Origin: Adiantum capillus-veneris
Lineage: Eukaryota > Streptophyta > Polypodiopsida > Polypodiales > Pteridaceae
Assembly (NCBI GenBank): GCA_014529385.2
Contig: CM043959.1
Location: 48,797,928-48,861,927 of the forward strand
Direction of reading: 5' to 3'
DNA length: 64,000 bases
Shown here: positions 46,501-57,343 of the stretch, piece after piece
How positions within the stretch are numbered: position 1 is the first letter of the stretch
How the letters are laid out: each line of letters starts with the position of its first letter
Program-made: the position numbers and the translations under genes
Notes under the pieces: generated by a model
What the model was told of the DNA's origin: nothing
What the model saw: only the letters and a program-made list of their open reading frames with translations
The model's database searches: none

Positions 46501-47900
46501 ATGCAAGGTCCACCACTTGTTCAAGTTAGATCTAAGAAAGTATATATACTGAGTCTTCAAACTAGTAAACCAAGGGGAGAGAGAAGCAGGGTCCATCACT
46601 TGTCCAAGCTCATCTCTAGACAACATAGAGAGATGTTATGTCTACTAATTGTCCAATATAGTCATGGAGAAATGATAGAAGGTTGATCCACTTGTCCAAC
46701 CTATCATCTCTAGTAAAATGGGAGGTTTGGCCTTAAGATTCACCATGTAACCAACATATACTTCATTGTATTATGAAGAGTAGAAAAGAAAAGCTCCACC
46801 ACTTGTCTAAGGTAGTTCCAAAATCAACATGGAGAGAAGAAAGCTTCACCATTTGTCCAAGATAGGCTCCATTAAAACATGGAAAACCTCATATATGTTG
46901 TACATGGAAGCTTTTTTCCAAGGTCCACCACTTGTCCAAGCTAGGATCCATTAAAACATGGATAGAAACAAGGCTCCACAACTCGTCCAACCTTTATAGC
47001 TGCGAAGTGTACCGGTTGTCTAAACTAGGCATGGGAAAATAATAGAAGGTCCACCACTTATCCAATATATTATCTCTAATAGCATGGGAGGTTTGGTCTC
47101 AAGATTTAGGAATTGGCTGACCTGTATTTCATTGTATTATGATGAATTTGGTTTTAAAGTCAACTACTTATCCAAGCTATAAGTTTATATCTTGAATGGT
47201 ATTCCTTCCCATCACTTAGAAAACCAATGATATGTTGTACATGGGAGGGTTTGTTAAAAGGTCCACCACTTGTCCAAGCTAGTTTCATTGAAACATGGAT
47301 GAAGACAAGCTCCACCATTTGTTAAAGCTAGACTCCATTGAAATCTAGAAAATCCATTCTATGTTGTACATGGGGTTTTTGTTTTAAGGTCCAACACTTG
47401 TCCAAGCTAAGATCCATTGAAACATGGAGTAGAGAAACACTCCACCACTTGTCCAAGCTAGGCAACATTGATAGTAGTTGGTTTATTTTGAAGATCCACC
47501 ACGTGTCTAAGCTAACTCTATTGAAACATAGAGAGAAGCAAAGGTCCACCAACTGTTCAAGCTAGGCTTCATTGAAACATGGACAGAAGCAAGCTCCACC
47601 ATTTCTCCAAGATAGACTCCATTGAAACATGGAGAGAATCAAAGGTCCACCATTTCTCCAAGCCAAGATCTAGTTGTCCAACCTATAAGGTTATATCTTA
47701 AATGGTAATCTTTCTAATCACTTGGAATACCCATGATATGTTTTACATGGGGGTTTTGTTCCAAGATCACCACTTGTCCAAGCTAACTCTATTGAAACAT
47801 AGAGAGAAGCAAAGGTCCACCACTTGTCCAAGCTAGTCTCCATTGAAACAAGGAGAGAAGCAAGCTCCATCATTTCTCCAAGATAGGCTAGCATGGATAA
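46501..47900 (-). repeat. second inverted motif array
   Basis: The motif is in reverse orientation. The left edge 46500-46745 is similar to 40640-40880, so this is a second copy of the inverted array's start. Confidence 0.85.
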
Positions 47901-48390
47901 GTGCACCTTGAAACCAACCTTCCTATGAGGCAATAGAGCATATGCTACATATTTTATGTATGCCCCATGCCTCAAATTAAGAAGTTATAGATTAGAAGTG
48001 GACCTTGCTTAAATGTCACATGCAATAAATTAAGGAAAAATAGCCAAGTGGATTGTATTCCTCAATGGATCCTTGCTTTCACAAGTTGTGAACCTTGAGT
48101 CACTTTTACATTAACTTGGACAAGTGGTGGACCTAGAAACCAAGCTCTCCATGTTGAGATAAGTTGTAGGTAGGACATTAGAACATAGACAACGATAATG
48201 GATGCAATATACTCCTCTCCTAATAATCCAATTCATTGAAACCATGATATTTTAGTTGTTTTCATTGTGTATTGTATGTGCATAAAGTGGAATGAGACCT
48301 TAAGAAAACTCAAATTTTTGACAAAATCTCTATATTTTATACATGATATATTGAAAGTTGTCCAACCTAGGAATTGGGATTTTCCCACTT
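47901..48390. other. right subterminal region of element G
   Basis: This is AT-rich with one plus-oriented motif at about 48116 and TTGTCCAACCTAGG at 48358. No gene is seen. GGGATTTTCCCACTT lies beside the TIR and echoes the left subterminal sequence. Confidence 0.6.
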
Positions 48391-48406
48391 TACCTAATAT
48401 GGTCTT
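48391..48406 (-). repeat. right terminal inverted repeat of element G
   Basis: TACCTAATATGGTCTT on the plus strand is the exact reverse complement of 14976-14991, followed by TTAG (48407-48410). Confidence 0.92.
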
Positions 48407-50070
48407 TTAGCATTTTCTCTTGGCTATAAGCAAGCTTTGACCTAGATAAGCCACTATTTGCAATAAATCGCAATGTCCTTTCTTCCATTTCATACCTTCT
48501 TTCTTTCGACTGAAACCCAAGAGGTGGAGGTTGTACAGGCCTCACCACTCCATGTGTTTCTCTCACATTTTGTTTCTCCAAAGGGTAGTACTCACTTTGG
48601 CTGCTATACCACATTGTAGCTGGTACTGGCGTTGGTTTATTTGATGCTTCCATCATTGGCATGTATCTCATGTCTACCGGCATTCTAGGTTGTTGTCCTA
48701 AGACAACAACCTAGCTGTGGCCTTAAAACTCCTACTGGTCCTGGCGCATTCCCCGTAATGTATCTAGGTGGAGTAGGTGCTTCTGGAACAGGTTGTACAT
48801 ACCTCTCCCTATCATTTTCCATGCTATAATAGCACTCTTCCTCCGTACGGTTTGTCCATTTTCTCTCAATTTCACACCACTTCGGCTCTCCCGAATCACA
48901 ACTAACAAGAGGAATCAACCTCTTGACCAAGTCGTCGATAAGATTTTCTTGATCAATAGGTGCCGTTGGCTTGGCAATGGACTCACTTATCTGTGAAACA
49001 CTGTGCTAAGAGGATGTGTCATCTTCTTGACTCTTTAAGTCCTTTTCTTTGTAAGCCTCACAGTTATCCACTAGATAAAGAGCTTCTTTGATCAACTCGT
49101 TTAGCGTCATCCTCCTTATCATATGCAGATCCTTCTGAAGGCCCTCATCTCTCATTCCCTGGATAAAGATCAGCATCAGTCGTGCTTGCGTAGGTAATTC
49201 CGCTCTCGGACAGAGCTTAACATATCTCTTGAGCCGTAATGATGCTTTGCGTACTGATTCATTCTCTTTCTGTTTGAATCTATGGATTTGCGAGACCGTG
49301 TTGTGAGCAATGCCTTTTGGCAAGAATTCTTCAGTAAACTCCTCTAACAGCTCATCTAGGGTCTCAAAATCCCATTTTTCCACCGAGTCGAACCATGTAG
49401 CTGCATCATCTTCTAGAGTGAATCCAAATCCCGCAAATTGTGTCGCAAAATCTGAAACTTCCTCTGCTCTAATATTCACTCTTCTAAAAGCCGTTACGTG
49501 ATCTCTCGGATCTTTATCGCCAGAGTATTTTCTGTTTACCCATTTCTGGACTTGGGATGGTCTTACTCGTCGATTGTCTGCAAGTCTAACCAGAGACTCT
49601 CCCAATCCTTCTCTCGTTATCACTCTTGAAGGGAATCCTGGTGGCTCTCTTCTTGGAATTCCTATAGGAATTCTCGTGTTTGGTGGAGGCATTTGTGGTC
49701 CTTCATTGACCAAATATCCACCTCTTTCTAGTACAGTCTGTGGATTTGTGCTTTCTACAACTCTGTATTCTCGTCCATACTTGTCGACAACTATAGATCT
49801 CCATTGACAGTCGACTCCGTATGTGTAGACATATAAGAGCTTGTAATCCGTTATCTCTTCTAGGTATGGATCTGAGCACCTATAAAGATTGACCTCATTG
49901 TCGTCAATGTATCTATATAGTCCTTCACTCTCATGACCAATCATCGAAACTCTCTCAACAAGATGGGTCTTTATCAATTGCAAGTTTGGAAGATCCATTG
50001 TGGGAGGATATTCCTCTATCGTCGGGATCTCCAAGCTTGTGTAAGTTGCGTTTGAATTTAGGATAGACAT
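48407..50070 (-). pseudogene. gag of element B, N-terminal part (upstream of element G)
   Basis: ATG at 50070 (MSILNSNATYTS). Residues about 170-330 form a retrotransposon gag domain: GDKDPRDHVTAFR, ATWFDSVEKWDF, EEFLPKG and SLRLKRYVKLCP. These assemble the particle that packages element RNA. An in-frame stop lies at 49006-49008. A 30-bp perfect palindrome at 48685-48714 coincides with a change of frame. The last frame (to 48407) leads without a shift into 14971. The product is not intact. Confidence 0.87.
48685..48714. repeat. 30-bp perfect palindrome in gag
   Basis: CTAGGTTGTTGTC, a CTAA loop, then the exact reverse complement of the arm. The gag frame changes across it. It looks like filler left by imprecise excision of a DNA transposon whose ends had been hairpinned. 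Confidence 0.85.
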
Positions 50071-52310
50071 GATTTCTGGGCTTAAGAGCTTTTGCTTGGT
50101 TCAAGTAGAATTAGTCCACTGTGTTCAAGTGCTTTGGTTAGGGAAAAGTCGAAACTATGTCCAAAACCACAACCGTTTCTTCACAATTCTCGCAAATTGT
50201 CGCTTTTTGATCCGATACCATTTGTGAAAGTTATGGCCAAAACAGTGAAATGCACTTTAGACTGGTCAAAATGAGTCCAAATTCAATTTTAAAAGAAGAT
50301 TTGGGATCTCTGTGACACTGTGAACACTTCTGTATGGTCAAAATTATAGTTGGACCCTAAAACTGGCCTAGAGACATCCTATGCGTAGGATGTCTTTTTG
50401 CTCAGAATTTAACAAAATTTGGTCCAGAGACTCCCCTTAAGTCCAACAACACAATGGTATGCTCAGATTTTAGTTTGGATGTAAACATGTCCTTGAGACA
50501 TCCTACGCATAGGATGTCTTTTTGCTCAGAATGACTTGAAATTTTTCACCCTAGCTTCTCCTTGATGTGCTGATCACAGTGGTGTGCTCATAGGTTGGTT
50601 TGGAGTCCTAAATCAAGCTGGAGACATCCTATGCGTAGAATGTCTTTTTGCTCTGTTTCAGCTCAAACTTACACTGTAGCTTCCCCTTGATGTGCTAATC
50701 TCACAGCTATTTTTACTTTTTGATTCTGACACCTATAGATTGGTCAAATGCTCAAGAATCTATTCCAAAAGCCTGATGTCTATTCTGATGAATTCACTAG
50801 TCAAATCAACTCCAAATTGGACCAAATTTGCCTAGGAGGCTTATTTAAGGCTATATGACAGCATGGTATGGTCACAATAGAATTTTGGTTTCAGAATTAT
50901 GCCTTAGACATCCTACACGTAGGATGTCTTTTTGCTCAGAATGAACCCAAATTTGAACCACAGACTCTCCTTAAGGTGCTGATCACTATGGTATGCTCAA
51001 AATTAAGTTTGGAGTGCAAAATCACACATATGACATCCTACGCGTAGGATGTCTTTTTGGCCTGTTTGACCCCAGACTTGACCCAAAGCTTCCCCTTGAT
51101 GTCAGCAACCTAGTGCTATGCTCAGATTTTGGTTTGGATTTCAAAAGACCCCAATTTTAGATGTTCTAGTCTTTTTCAGTCAAAAGTGCTAAAGTTTGCT
51201 TAGGATCCCCGTTTCTTCCCCAAATGAGATGTAAACTCTCTCAGTCACTCAATACATCATGCAGATCATGCTTCTGCAGCCATCCTATGGATTTGGTCTT
51301 GGAATAATGCCTTGGCACAATTTGGGTAGGATGTCTGGCAATTTCAGTCTATCTGGCCTTTTCTTGTCAAGCTATGGTCAAGTTCCCCTTTCCAGGTGAA
51401 AATAGGGTAAAACCTACCTTCTAAACACACTAGTAACCTCAGATTTTCAAAAAAAATGCCCAGATCACCCTGTAGACATCCTACGCGTAGGATGTCTACT
51501 GCTGATTTTTTGAGACTGAAGTGTCCCTGATGCTTCCTTATGCTCTCAGCAAGTGCAAGTATGCTTCACAATTGCAAAAACATGCAAAAATCACTCAATT
51601 TAAGCCTTTTCTGAAATTTTACGTTCTCTGACTTCGCCTTTTGGCTTTTGGTCAACAAAAATAGGGAAAAACACCTAAGTCAATATGTTACTAGGGTAAA
51701 ACCTACCCTCTCAACCCACTGGTGTAGTCAAAATTTTCAAATTTGGTCTCCAGAATCCCCTTGAGACATCCTACGCGTAGGATGTCTATGTTTACAGAAT
51801 TGCAGGTTTTCTTCACACAACCCTTGCAAATGCTCTTTTATATGCACAACATCAGTCAGTCATACAAAATTATCCATAAAAGCTTGTTTAATGCATTTTT
51901 ACCCACAAAAGCACACTTTTCCGTGATTTCAAATGCAATCAAGAACTTTAGCAACTAATTCAATGCTGAATAGCTCTAGATCAGAATCAGATCACTTACC
52001 TAAAGCTACTCCTACAAATCATATGGGGTTTTGCATCTATGAGTAGAAAAACGCTTCACTGCCACACACGGACTAGTAAACGCTTTTATCACCTCACAAA
52101 TCACTCGACCACCAACAACTACTCTAATCCACAGATCCTAACTAAACCTATCTAGTCGCAGACCCTCGGCAAGACACACGCTTCCTGGCTATCCACTTGA
52201 TCGCGGAATATCCTCTTCCGGATCCACTTAAGAAAAATGCTTTCTTTAGCCGAAACTAAATCAAGCAACCATCACACGAGTGTTAGTAGGAAACCTACTT
52301 AGGTCCTTGT
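50071..52310 (-). other. leader of element B with seven 24-bp palindromes
   Basis: This is non-coding, between the primer site and gag. Palindromes of AGACATCCTACG plus its reverse complement (0-2 mismatches) are at 50372, 50496, 50622, 50906, 51031, 51474 and 51764, several about 125 bp apart. Most are followed on the plus strand by TTTTTG, several by TTTTTGCTCAGAAT. Each could fold into a 12-bp RNA hairpin in the element transcript. Confidence 0.88.
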
Positions 52311-52329
52311 GTCCCCGGCACTGGCGCCA
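52311..52329 (-). other. primer-binding site of element B (tRNA-Asp type)
   Basis: On the minus strand TGGCGCCAGTGCCGGGGAC follows the LTR end by one base. It resembles the TGGCGCC...GCCGGGGA primer site known for Athila/Tat elements, which matches the 3' end of tRNA-Asp. Confidence 0.85.
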
Positions 52330-52330
52330 A

Positions 52331-53287
52331 TGTTCGACGTGAGCAACTCACACACCCATGAAGTGCATGCAAACACTACCTAGATCAACATAATGTCAAT
52401 CGAGGACACAGATGACACGATAGGCACACGGGGGAAATCTATTTAGCTTGTCAGGCTGAGACCATCCTACACATACAACACTCTGGAAGGCCAACTAAAC
52501 CACAATCAAGAACCTCACTGCTCTCAACTACACCACCTAGCCACATACATACATACGAAAGGTAACTCACCTAATCATGCCAGATTCCTACGAAACTTAA
52601 GGAACACCATCCCCTCACTAGGATACACCTGTCCCTAAGCTTCTACACTCAAAACCCTCACTCTCAACCCATCTGCAGAAAACGCGTAGGATGACAGAGC
52701 ACAATTTTTAAAGTGCTCAAAACTAAAATTTATGAGTACCTATGCGTAGCTTATGTCGCCACGATTCTATAGACTACTAGCACGCAGAAAACAGACATCG
52801 TTTGATACACTTATGGCCACAAATAGCTCGTAGATGCGTCGGCGTGTGCGCTTCGTCTCGCATGGAATGCTTGGCATTGTCGCGTAGCTCTCCTCGAGCC
52901 TACAAAAATGGTGTAATCGGATCTCCAATGTGTTGAGCGAGCTGGGTGTAGCGAGAGGATGAAGCTCACGCTCACTCTCTTTCTCTCTCACACACAGTAG
53001 ATGGCAGCGCTAAAGTTTGATTATGATAAAAGTCTCTTTACAAAATGACCTAGGTACCTTATACACTAAGGCTACCTTAGGTTTAACCAAAAATGGGGTT
53101 GAAAGGGTCAAATGGCTTTGTATTTACAATCTGGAAGGACCATTGCACCCCAGCTTCTGAAACTAGAATAACTACTCATTACAAATGATGTTTATAGCCA
53201 TAATCCGTAGCATTTCATAACTCGCAAAAGATAAGACTTTGGTATGAAACTTGAGTTATGTTGTGTTGTTGACCCAGCGGTTCAACA
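52331..53287 (-). repeat. 5' LTR of element B
   Basis: A direct repeat of 8355-9310 with scattered substitutions. It begins TGTTCGACGTGAGC and ends GCGGTTCAACA on the plus strand, and is followed by the second CACAC duplication (53288-53292). Confidence 0.93.
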
Positions 53288-53292
53288 CACAC

Positions 53293-54217
53293 CCATGCAA
53301 GAGGAAAGCATAGCAGGATCCTCTCAAGAGCCGCAGGATCTAACACAAGAAGAGGAGGAAAAATTACGTAAGGCAATAGAGGCAGAGCTAAGAGAAAGCA
53401 CAAAGGAAGCATTGGAATGGGAGCAGAGGGTCTTCAAATCTATGACAATTCAGAAGATCGACGCCAACAATATCAGGCACTAGTGGCTTCAACCCTCTCT
53501 CCCATATCCATTGCTGAAGTATGAAGCAGTAACAATAAACATGCAAATCAGAGAAGAGCCAACGGTACCTCTCTACAATGCAGACACCTCGAGGCCAGAA
53601 GGAGTTAAGCTCATAGTGGATTCTCAGCCAAAGTGGAGGAAGGCTTGGCTTACCAACTACCCACAATATCTAATCCACTTGGTAGAGGCACGTAAACATA
53701 TCAGAGACAACCTCAGCTTCTATCCTCTACCAAGGGTTAGGACGTGGAAGGCACAAGAAATTTTGCAAAGAAGCCAACCCACTTGGCTGAATACCCAAAG
53801 CTACCGGGCATGAAGGCAGGTGAGAGAATAAGTGTCCAATACATGGTGAAAACCCTAAAGGGCGCCATAAAATTGTTCACTGTCTCACCTGACCTTACAT
53901 GCATAATGAAGAGAAAAATCTGCAGAACCATCCTAGCAATGTTCGAGACCTTCAAGCCGGGCCAGGTGACCGACAGCATATTCTTCTTCCAAGATACATA
54001 TAGATGTGCTTACGATCTGTCAAGTCATCCTTCCAAGGAGGTGATACATGCGCTGTACCAAAGAATCATGTTTCTACCATCCTATCATCTCCAGGCTTTT
54101 GAAGAAGCATTCTATACAGGGTTCTTCACCATGAATACATATATCTTTGGCCTGACAATGCTGAACCTACATGCAAGGTACGAATCACTCCTAAAGATGC
54201 GGGAAACGATAAGATGA
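53293..54217 (+). pseudogene. extra ORF of element A, 3' part
   Basis: The frame left at 8354 continues here with no shift when one CACAC copy is discounted. An acidic stretch (EEEEKLRKAIEAELRE) ends at a stop at 53481. The same frame then runs through KYEAVTINMQI to about 53740, where a frameshift moves it to the frame ending at 54217 (MVKTLKGAIKLF, FQDTYRCAYDL). The C-terminal ~150 residues look globular and helical. No family recognised. Confidence 0.75.
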
Positions 54218-54254
54218 AGCAGCTAATCAAGGACATGTTGGGGAAGACATGAAC

Positions 54255-54268
54255 AAGGAGGGGGGGGA
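54255..54268 (+). other. polypurine tract of element A
   Basis: AAGGAGGGGGGGGA lies immediately before TGTTAGAATC, the proposed LTR start. Confidence 0.85.
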
Positions 54269-55208
54269 TGTTAGAATCTGGACACACCCCATGTCATCTA
54301 ACTACTCGGAGGACTATTATCTTTGTAATTATTCATTCATTGAGGAAAACCCGATCTTTCACCTTGTAAATATTTGGACTTACAGAAGTTTCCGAATTGT
54401 ATCCCAGTTTTGATAGTTAGATTGAGTAGATGGTTGATTTTGGAACTTTAGGGTTTGAAAATTTGTAAGGTATATATACCACTTTTTGACCTCAATGAGA
54501 AAAACCTTTTGTCATTTAAAAAAAACAAGTTTGAGGTCTGTGAGTGAGCGTACTATGTAAGAGAGAGAGAGAGTGTGAGCTTCGTCTTGACGCTACGAGT
54601 GCTACGGTGGTCGGAATCGAGTGCGGAGAAGTGCAGCGTGTTGCCCCCGATTAGAGCTACGCGCCGATACCAACATTTCGCGCGTACAGTCCGACTTTGT
54701 GAGCTCCTTCTACGAGCTTCATCGGTTGTTTGGGTGAGCATACGTTGTCCGATTTTGCATTGCAGCATATCCACGCGTTCACATTGAGTAGAACTACACA
54801 TTAGGCACTTTAGATTTCAAAAACGAAGACCTGCAGATTTCAACCAAACATCCTACGTGTTTTTGCACCGGGTGTTTTGGGTCGTGATTTTGGTTCATAG
54901 ACCTTAGGGAGAGCGGTCTATTGGTATTAGTAGGGTCTCCTTCAAGTTCTATGGTGTTTTGAGATTGTTTGATGGGTGTTCGGCTCTAGAAAGCGTTGTA
55001 GGAAGTTTCCTCTTTTGCACTCTTGAAGGCTGTGACTTAGACAATTGGTAGAGACCTCTGTAGGAATTAGTTAGGAGTCGGTCGAGTGTAGGTTGACACC
55101 TTATGCTTGCTTCCACGCGCCTGCGGGTCGAGCTTCGTCCTTAGCTGACATTACATGTTAGGTAAGTTCTCGCTGTGATGACGTCCATCGCGGCGTATTC
55201 ATCCAACA
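54269..55208 (+). repeat. 3' LTR of element A
   Basis: It starts TGTTAGAATCTGG after the polypurine tract and is taken to end TTCATCCAACA at 55208 (about 940 bp). TATATATACCAC (54471-54482) is a candidate TATA box. Internal segments (GTGTGAGCTTCGTC, CATCCTACGTG) resemble the B LTR, so A and B are related. The end is provisional because the partner LTR is outside the window. Confidence 0.7.
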
Positions 55209-56400
55209 ACATTGACTTTTGATAATATGACAGTCAATTCACATTGGCAGCGACAATCTACTGCAGATCGACACTCTCTAGCTCTTGAACTGGATCTACT
55301 GCTAGGAAACAGACCTACATACAGATGTATGAAGGAGGTCAGAACTCAACTAAAAGAAGTCTTGCTTCAGATGAAAATTTCCAGAGGAGTTTTGGATCAG
55401 AGGGTGTAGACCATCATTGAAGATCAGTCTTCCAACAGTAAAGGACCCCAAACTCAAATGATAGTAGGAGAACATGCAACTGCTCTCCAAAGACTCTTTC
55501 AGCTGGTCTGAGTTACTAGAAAGATGATGCAGTAGGAGAAGCAAGCTGTTCTCAATTTTCTGGATTTTGTGCCGACTTCTCCAATTCTCCAATATGCATT
55601 ACTTGCTAAAGAGGCTGAACTGCCTAGATTTTTCTTAGCCTTGTATCCTCAACATCTAGAACCAGTGGATCGGCTCACTTACTTCAGCATCACTAATGAA
55701 CTCTAGGGCTGGTATGAGCGAGCCACTATGGAATGGAAAGCCTGGAAACCACTGATCAATGATGCTCTCAAAATGGATACTATCATGGATTTGCAGGGAG
55801 AAATATAGAAGGTAAAACTCTATATGATACAGTGAAAGATCAGCTTCGTAGATTAACGAAGATAAAAAATCCGTTACTCCAATTGACTGTGGAGTCTTCC
55901 AAGATTCTTGAAAAGGATATCACTGCAAAACCAGGACTAGGGCCACAATATAGTGAGATGGTTGAGATTCTCTTTGAAGCTAGAATCAAGACAAATCAGT
56001 CTCTCCCACCGCAGGGATGGATCCACACAACCTTGCATTGTCATAAATTGGCCAAAACCCGTCTAACCAAGGGCAAACAGAGTTTGTATGATCCCAACAC
56101 CAAAACTTACAACGACCTCAATGTCTTATGAATTTGAGAAGTCCACTGTAAGGTGGGATCCACTTGAGCAAGAGGCCATTTACAAACTTATCCAAAAGGA
56201 CAATGCTGGCACTAGAACTTCTCAGGCACCAACACAGAAGAAGGGCAAGAGGAAGCGCGTTCAATGGAAGGATACTGGGTAGATCCATCTCAGAATCAGA
56301 TGATAGTTTTTCCCAGCTAGGCATTGGAATTTCCTTGGTTGTGCACCCTTGGAATTACAATTATAGGGGTGTCAAGCACTCAACATGCATGAAGTAGGAT
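55209..56400 (+). pseudogene. decayed ORF of element E (unrecognised)
   Basis: Mostly one frame with several stops (about 55407, 55509, 55533, 55704 and 55806) and a shift near 55810. It includes FFLALYPQHLEP, WYERATMEWKAWKP and LFEARIKTNQSLPPQGW, then a basic end (QKKGKRKRVQWK). It precedes a polypurine tract and LTR, so it is the 3' coding end of an LTR element. A pararetroviral or other origin cannot be excluded. Confidence 0.5.
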
Positions 56401-56535
56401 ATAAAGCTGGCAATACCAAAAGACTAATATCATGAGGACCATCGGTCAAACCAGAAAGCTAGATGGTTTTCTCAACACCAAATCAAAATCAGGCGGTGGA
56501 TTTTTTTCAGGAATTTTGGAGTTATACCAAAATTT

Positions 56536-57057
56536 GAGAAAGGAGGGAAGGATGTAGAAGGCAAGGATAGTCCTAGCAGGCGGGAGTTGCCCCTTAGAAA
56601 GCCGACCAATGAGAAGCAGGAGCAGCCACATTGGAAGGAATTACCGCAGGCAGTTATTATAGTAACTCTTGAGATCTATAAATAGGACCCGCTACACTGT
56701 AACCGGGCTTCTGGTCTTTTTGTCTTTTGGGCTTTCTAAGCACTTTTGGTTTACGAGCTCTTAGCCTCTAGATTCACCTCTGTAATCATTAATCTTGTAA
56801 TCATTTGATCTTAACTCATTGTACAATATACTGGTTATCCTTGAACCATTAATCTGAATATGCAATTACCATTTCCACTCTCCCAGTTCTATCTTCCATT
56901 TCAGTATGTTATTCCAGTTCAATCATCTATCTCAATCCAGTACTTTGTTTCAGTCTCACTAACTGAACTGACGATATAACCAATAGCTCAAAATTATAAC
57001 ACTAGAATAAGTTGTCTGAAGAGACCAAATCCCATTCCAATCGCCACAATTCTAACA
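56536..57057 (+). repeat. polypurine tract and 3' LTR of element E
   Basis: GAGAAAGGAGGGAAGGA (56536-56552) precedes TGTAGAAGGC. The LTR runs to ACAATTCTAACA at 57057 (505 bp). TCTATAAATAGG at 56674-56685 is a strong TATA box, followed by a transcribed-looking TC/T-rich region. Confidence 0.7.
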
Positions 57058-57343
57058 ACTACTTGCATGCAAAAAACAGACATTGTTTGATACACTTACG
57101 ACCATAATTAGCTCGTAGATGCGTTAGCACATGTGCTCTGTTTTGCGTGAAATGCTTCGTATTGTTGTGTAACTCTCTCCAAGACTATTGCAATGATACA
57201 GTTGGATTTCCAATGCGATGAGCGATCAGGGAGTAGCGTTAGGATGAAGCTCACATTCTTTCTCTTTCTCTCTCACTCATAGTCAAAGGGAACACAAAAC
57301 CTTGATTAAGATTAAGTTTCTATTTACAAAATGACCTAGGTAC
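57058..57343 (-). repeat. fragment of a B-family LTR
   Basis: Similar to 52785-53060 (GCAAAAAACAGACATTGTTTGATACACTTACG... to TTTACAAAATGACCTAGGTAC) at roughly 80-85 % by eye. It is truncated on the left by element E and on the right by array D. Confidence 0.85.

Larger units (their letters stand above)
14976..48406. mobile_element. element G: 33.4-kb DNA transposon with 16-bp TIRs
   Basis: The ends are AAGACCATATTAGGTA (14976-14991) and its exact reverse complement (48391-48406), flanked by TTAG. Excising 14976-48410 rejoins the gag frame of element B without a shift, which fixes both borders. Inside are a 1075-aa transposase-like gene on the minus strand, a spliced ParB-like gene, SET and two NIF-like exons on the plus strand, and extensive arrays of a 20-bp motif. 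It is not a Maverick (no polB, integrase or capsid), Helitron (TIRs and duplication present) or CACTA (different ends). I cannot assign it to a named superfamily. The genes look far less decayed than the retrotransposons around them, consistent with later insertion. Confidence 0.9.

Noticed and set aside
14976-48406. Maverick/Polinton or Helitron identity for element G
   Set aside because: No polymerase B, retroviral-type integrase, capsid or Rep/helicase gene; short TIRs with a 4- to 6-bp duplication fit neither.
54269-57057. A single 2.8-kb LTR bounded by TGTTAGAAT and ATTCTAACA
   Set aside because: The interior contains a decayed ORF, a second polypurine tract and a second TATA box, so two different LTRs explain it better; the matching ends are short.
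55209-57057. Endogenous pararetrovirus
   Set aside because: The TATA/leader look is compatible, but no movement-protein, coat or polymerase motif is seen, and a polypurine tract followed by a TG...CA segment favours an LTR element. Not excluded.
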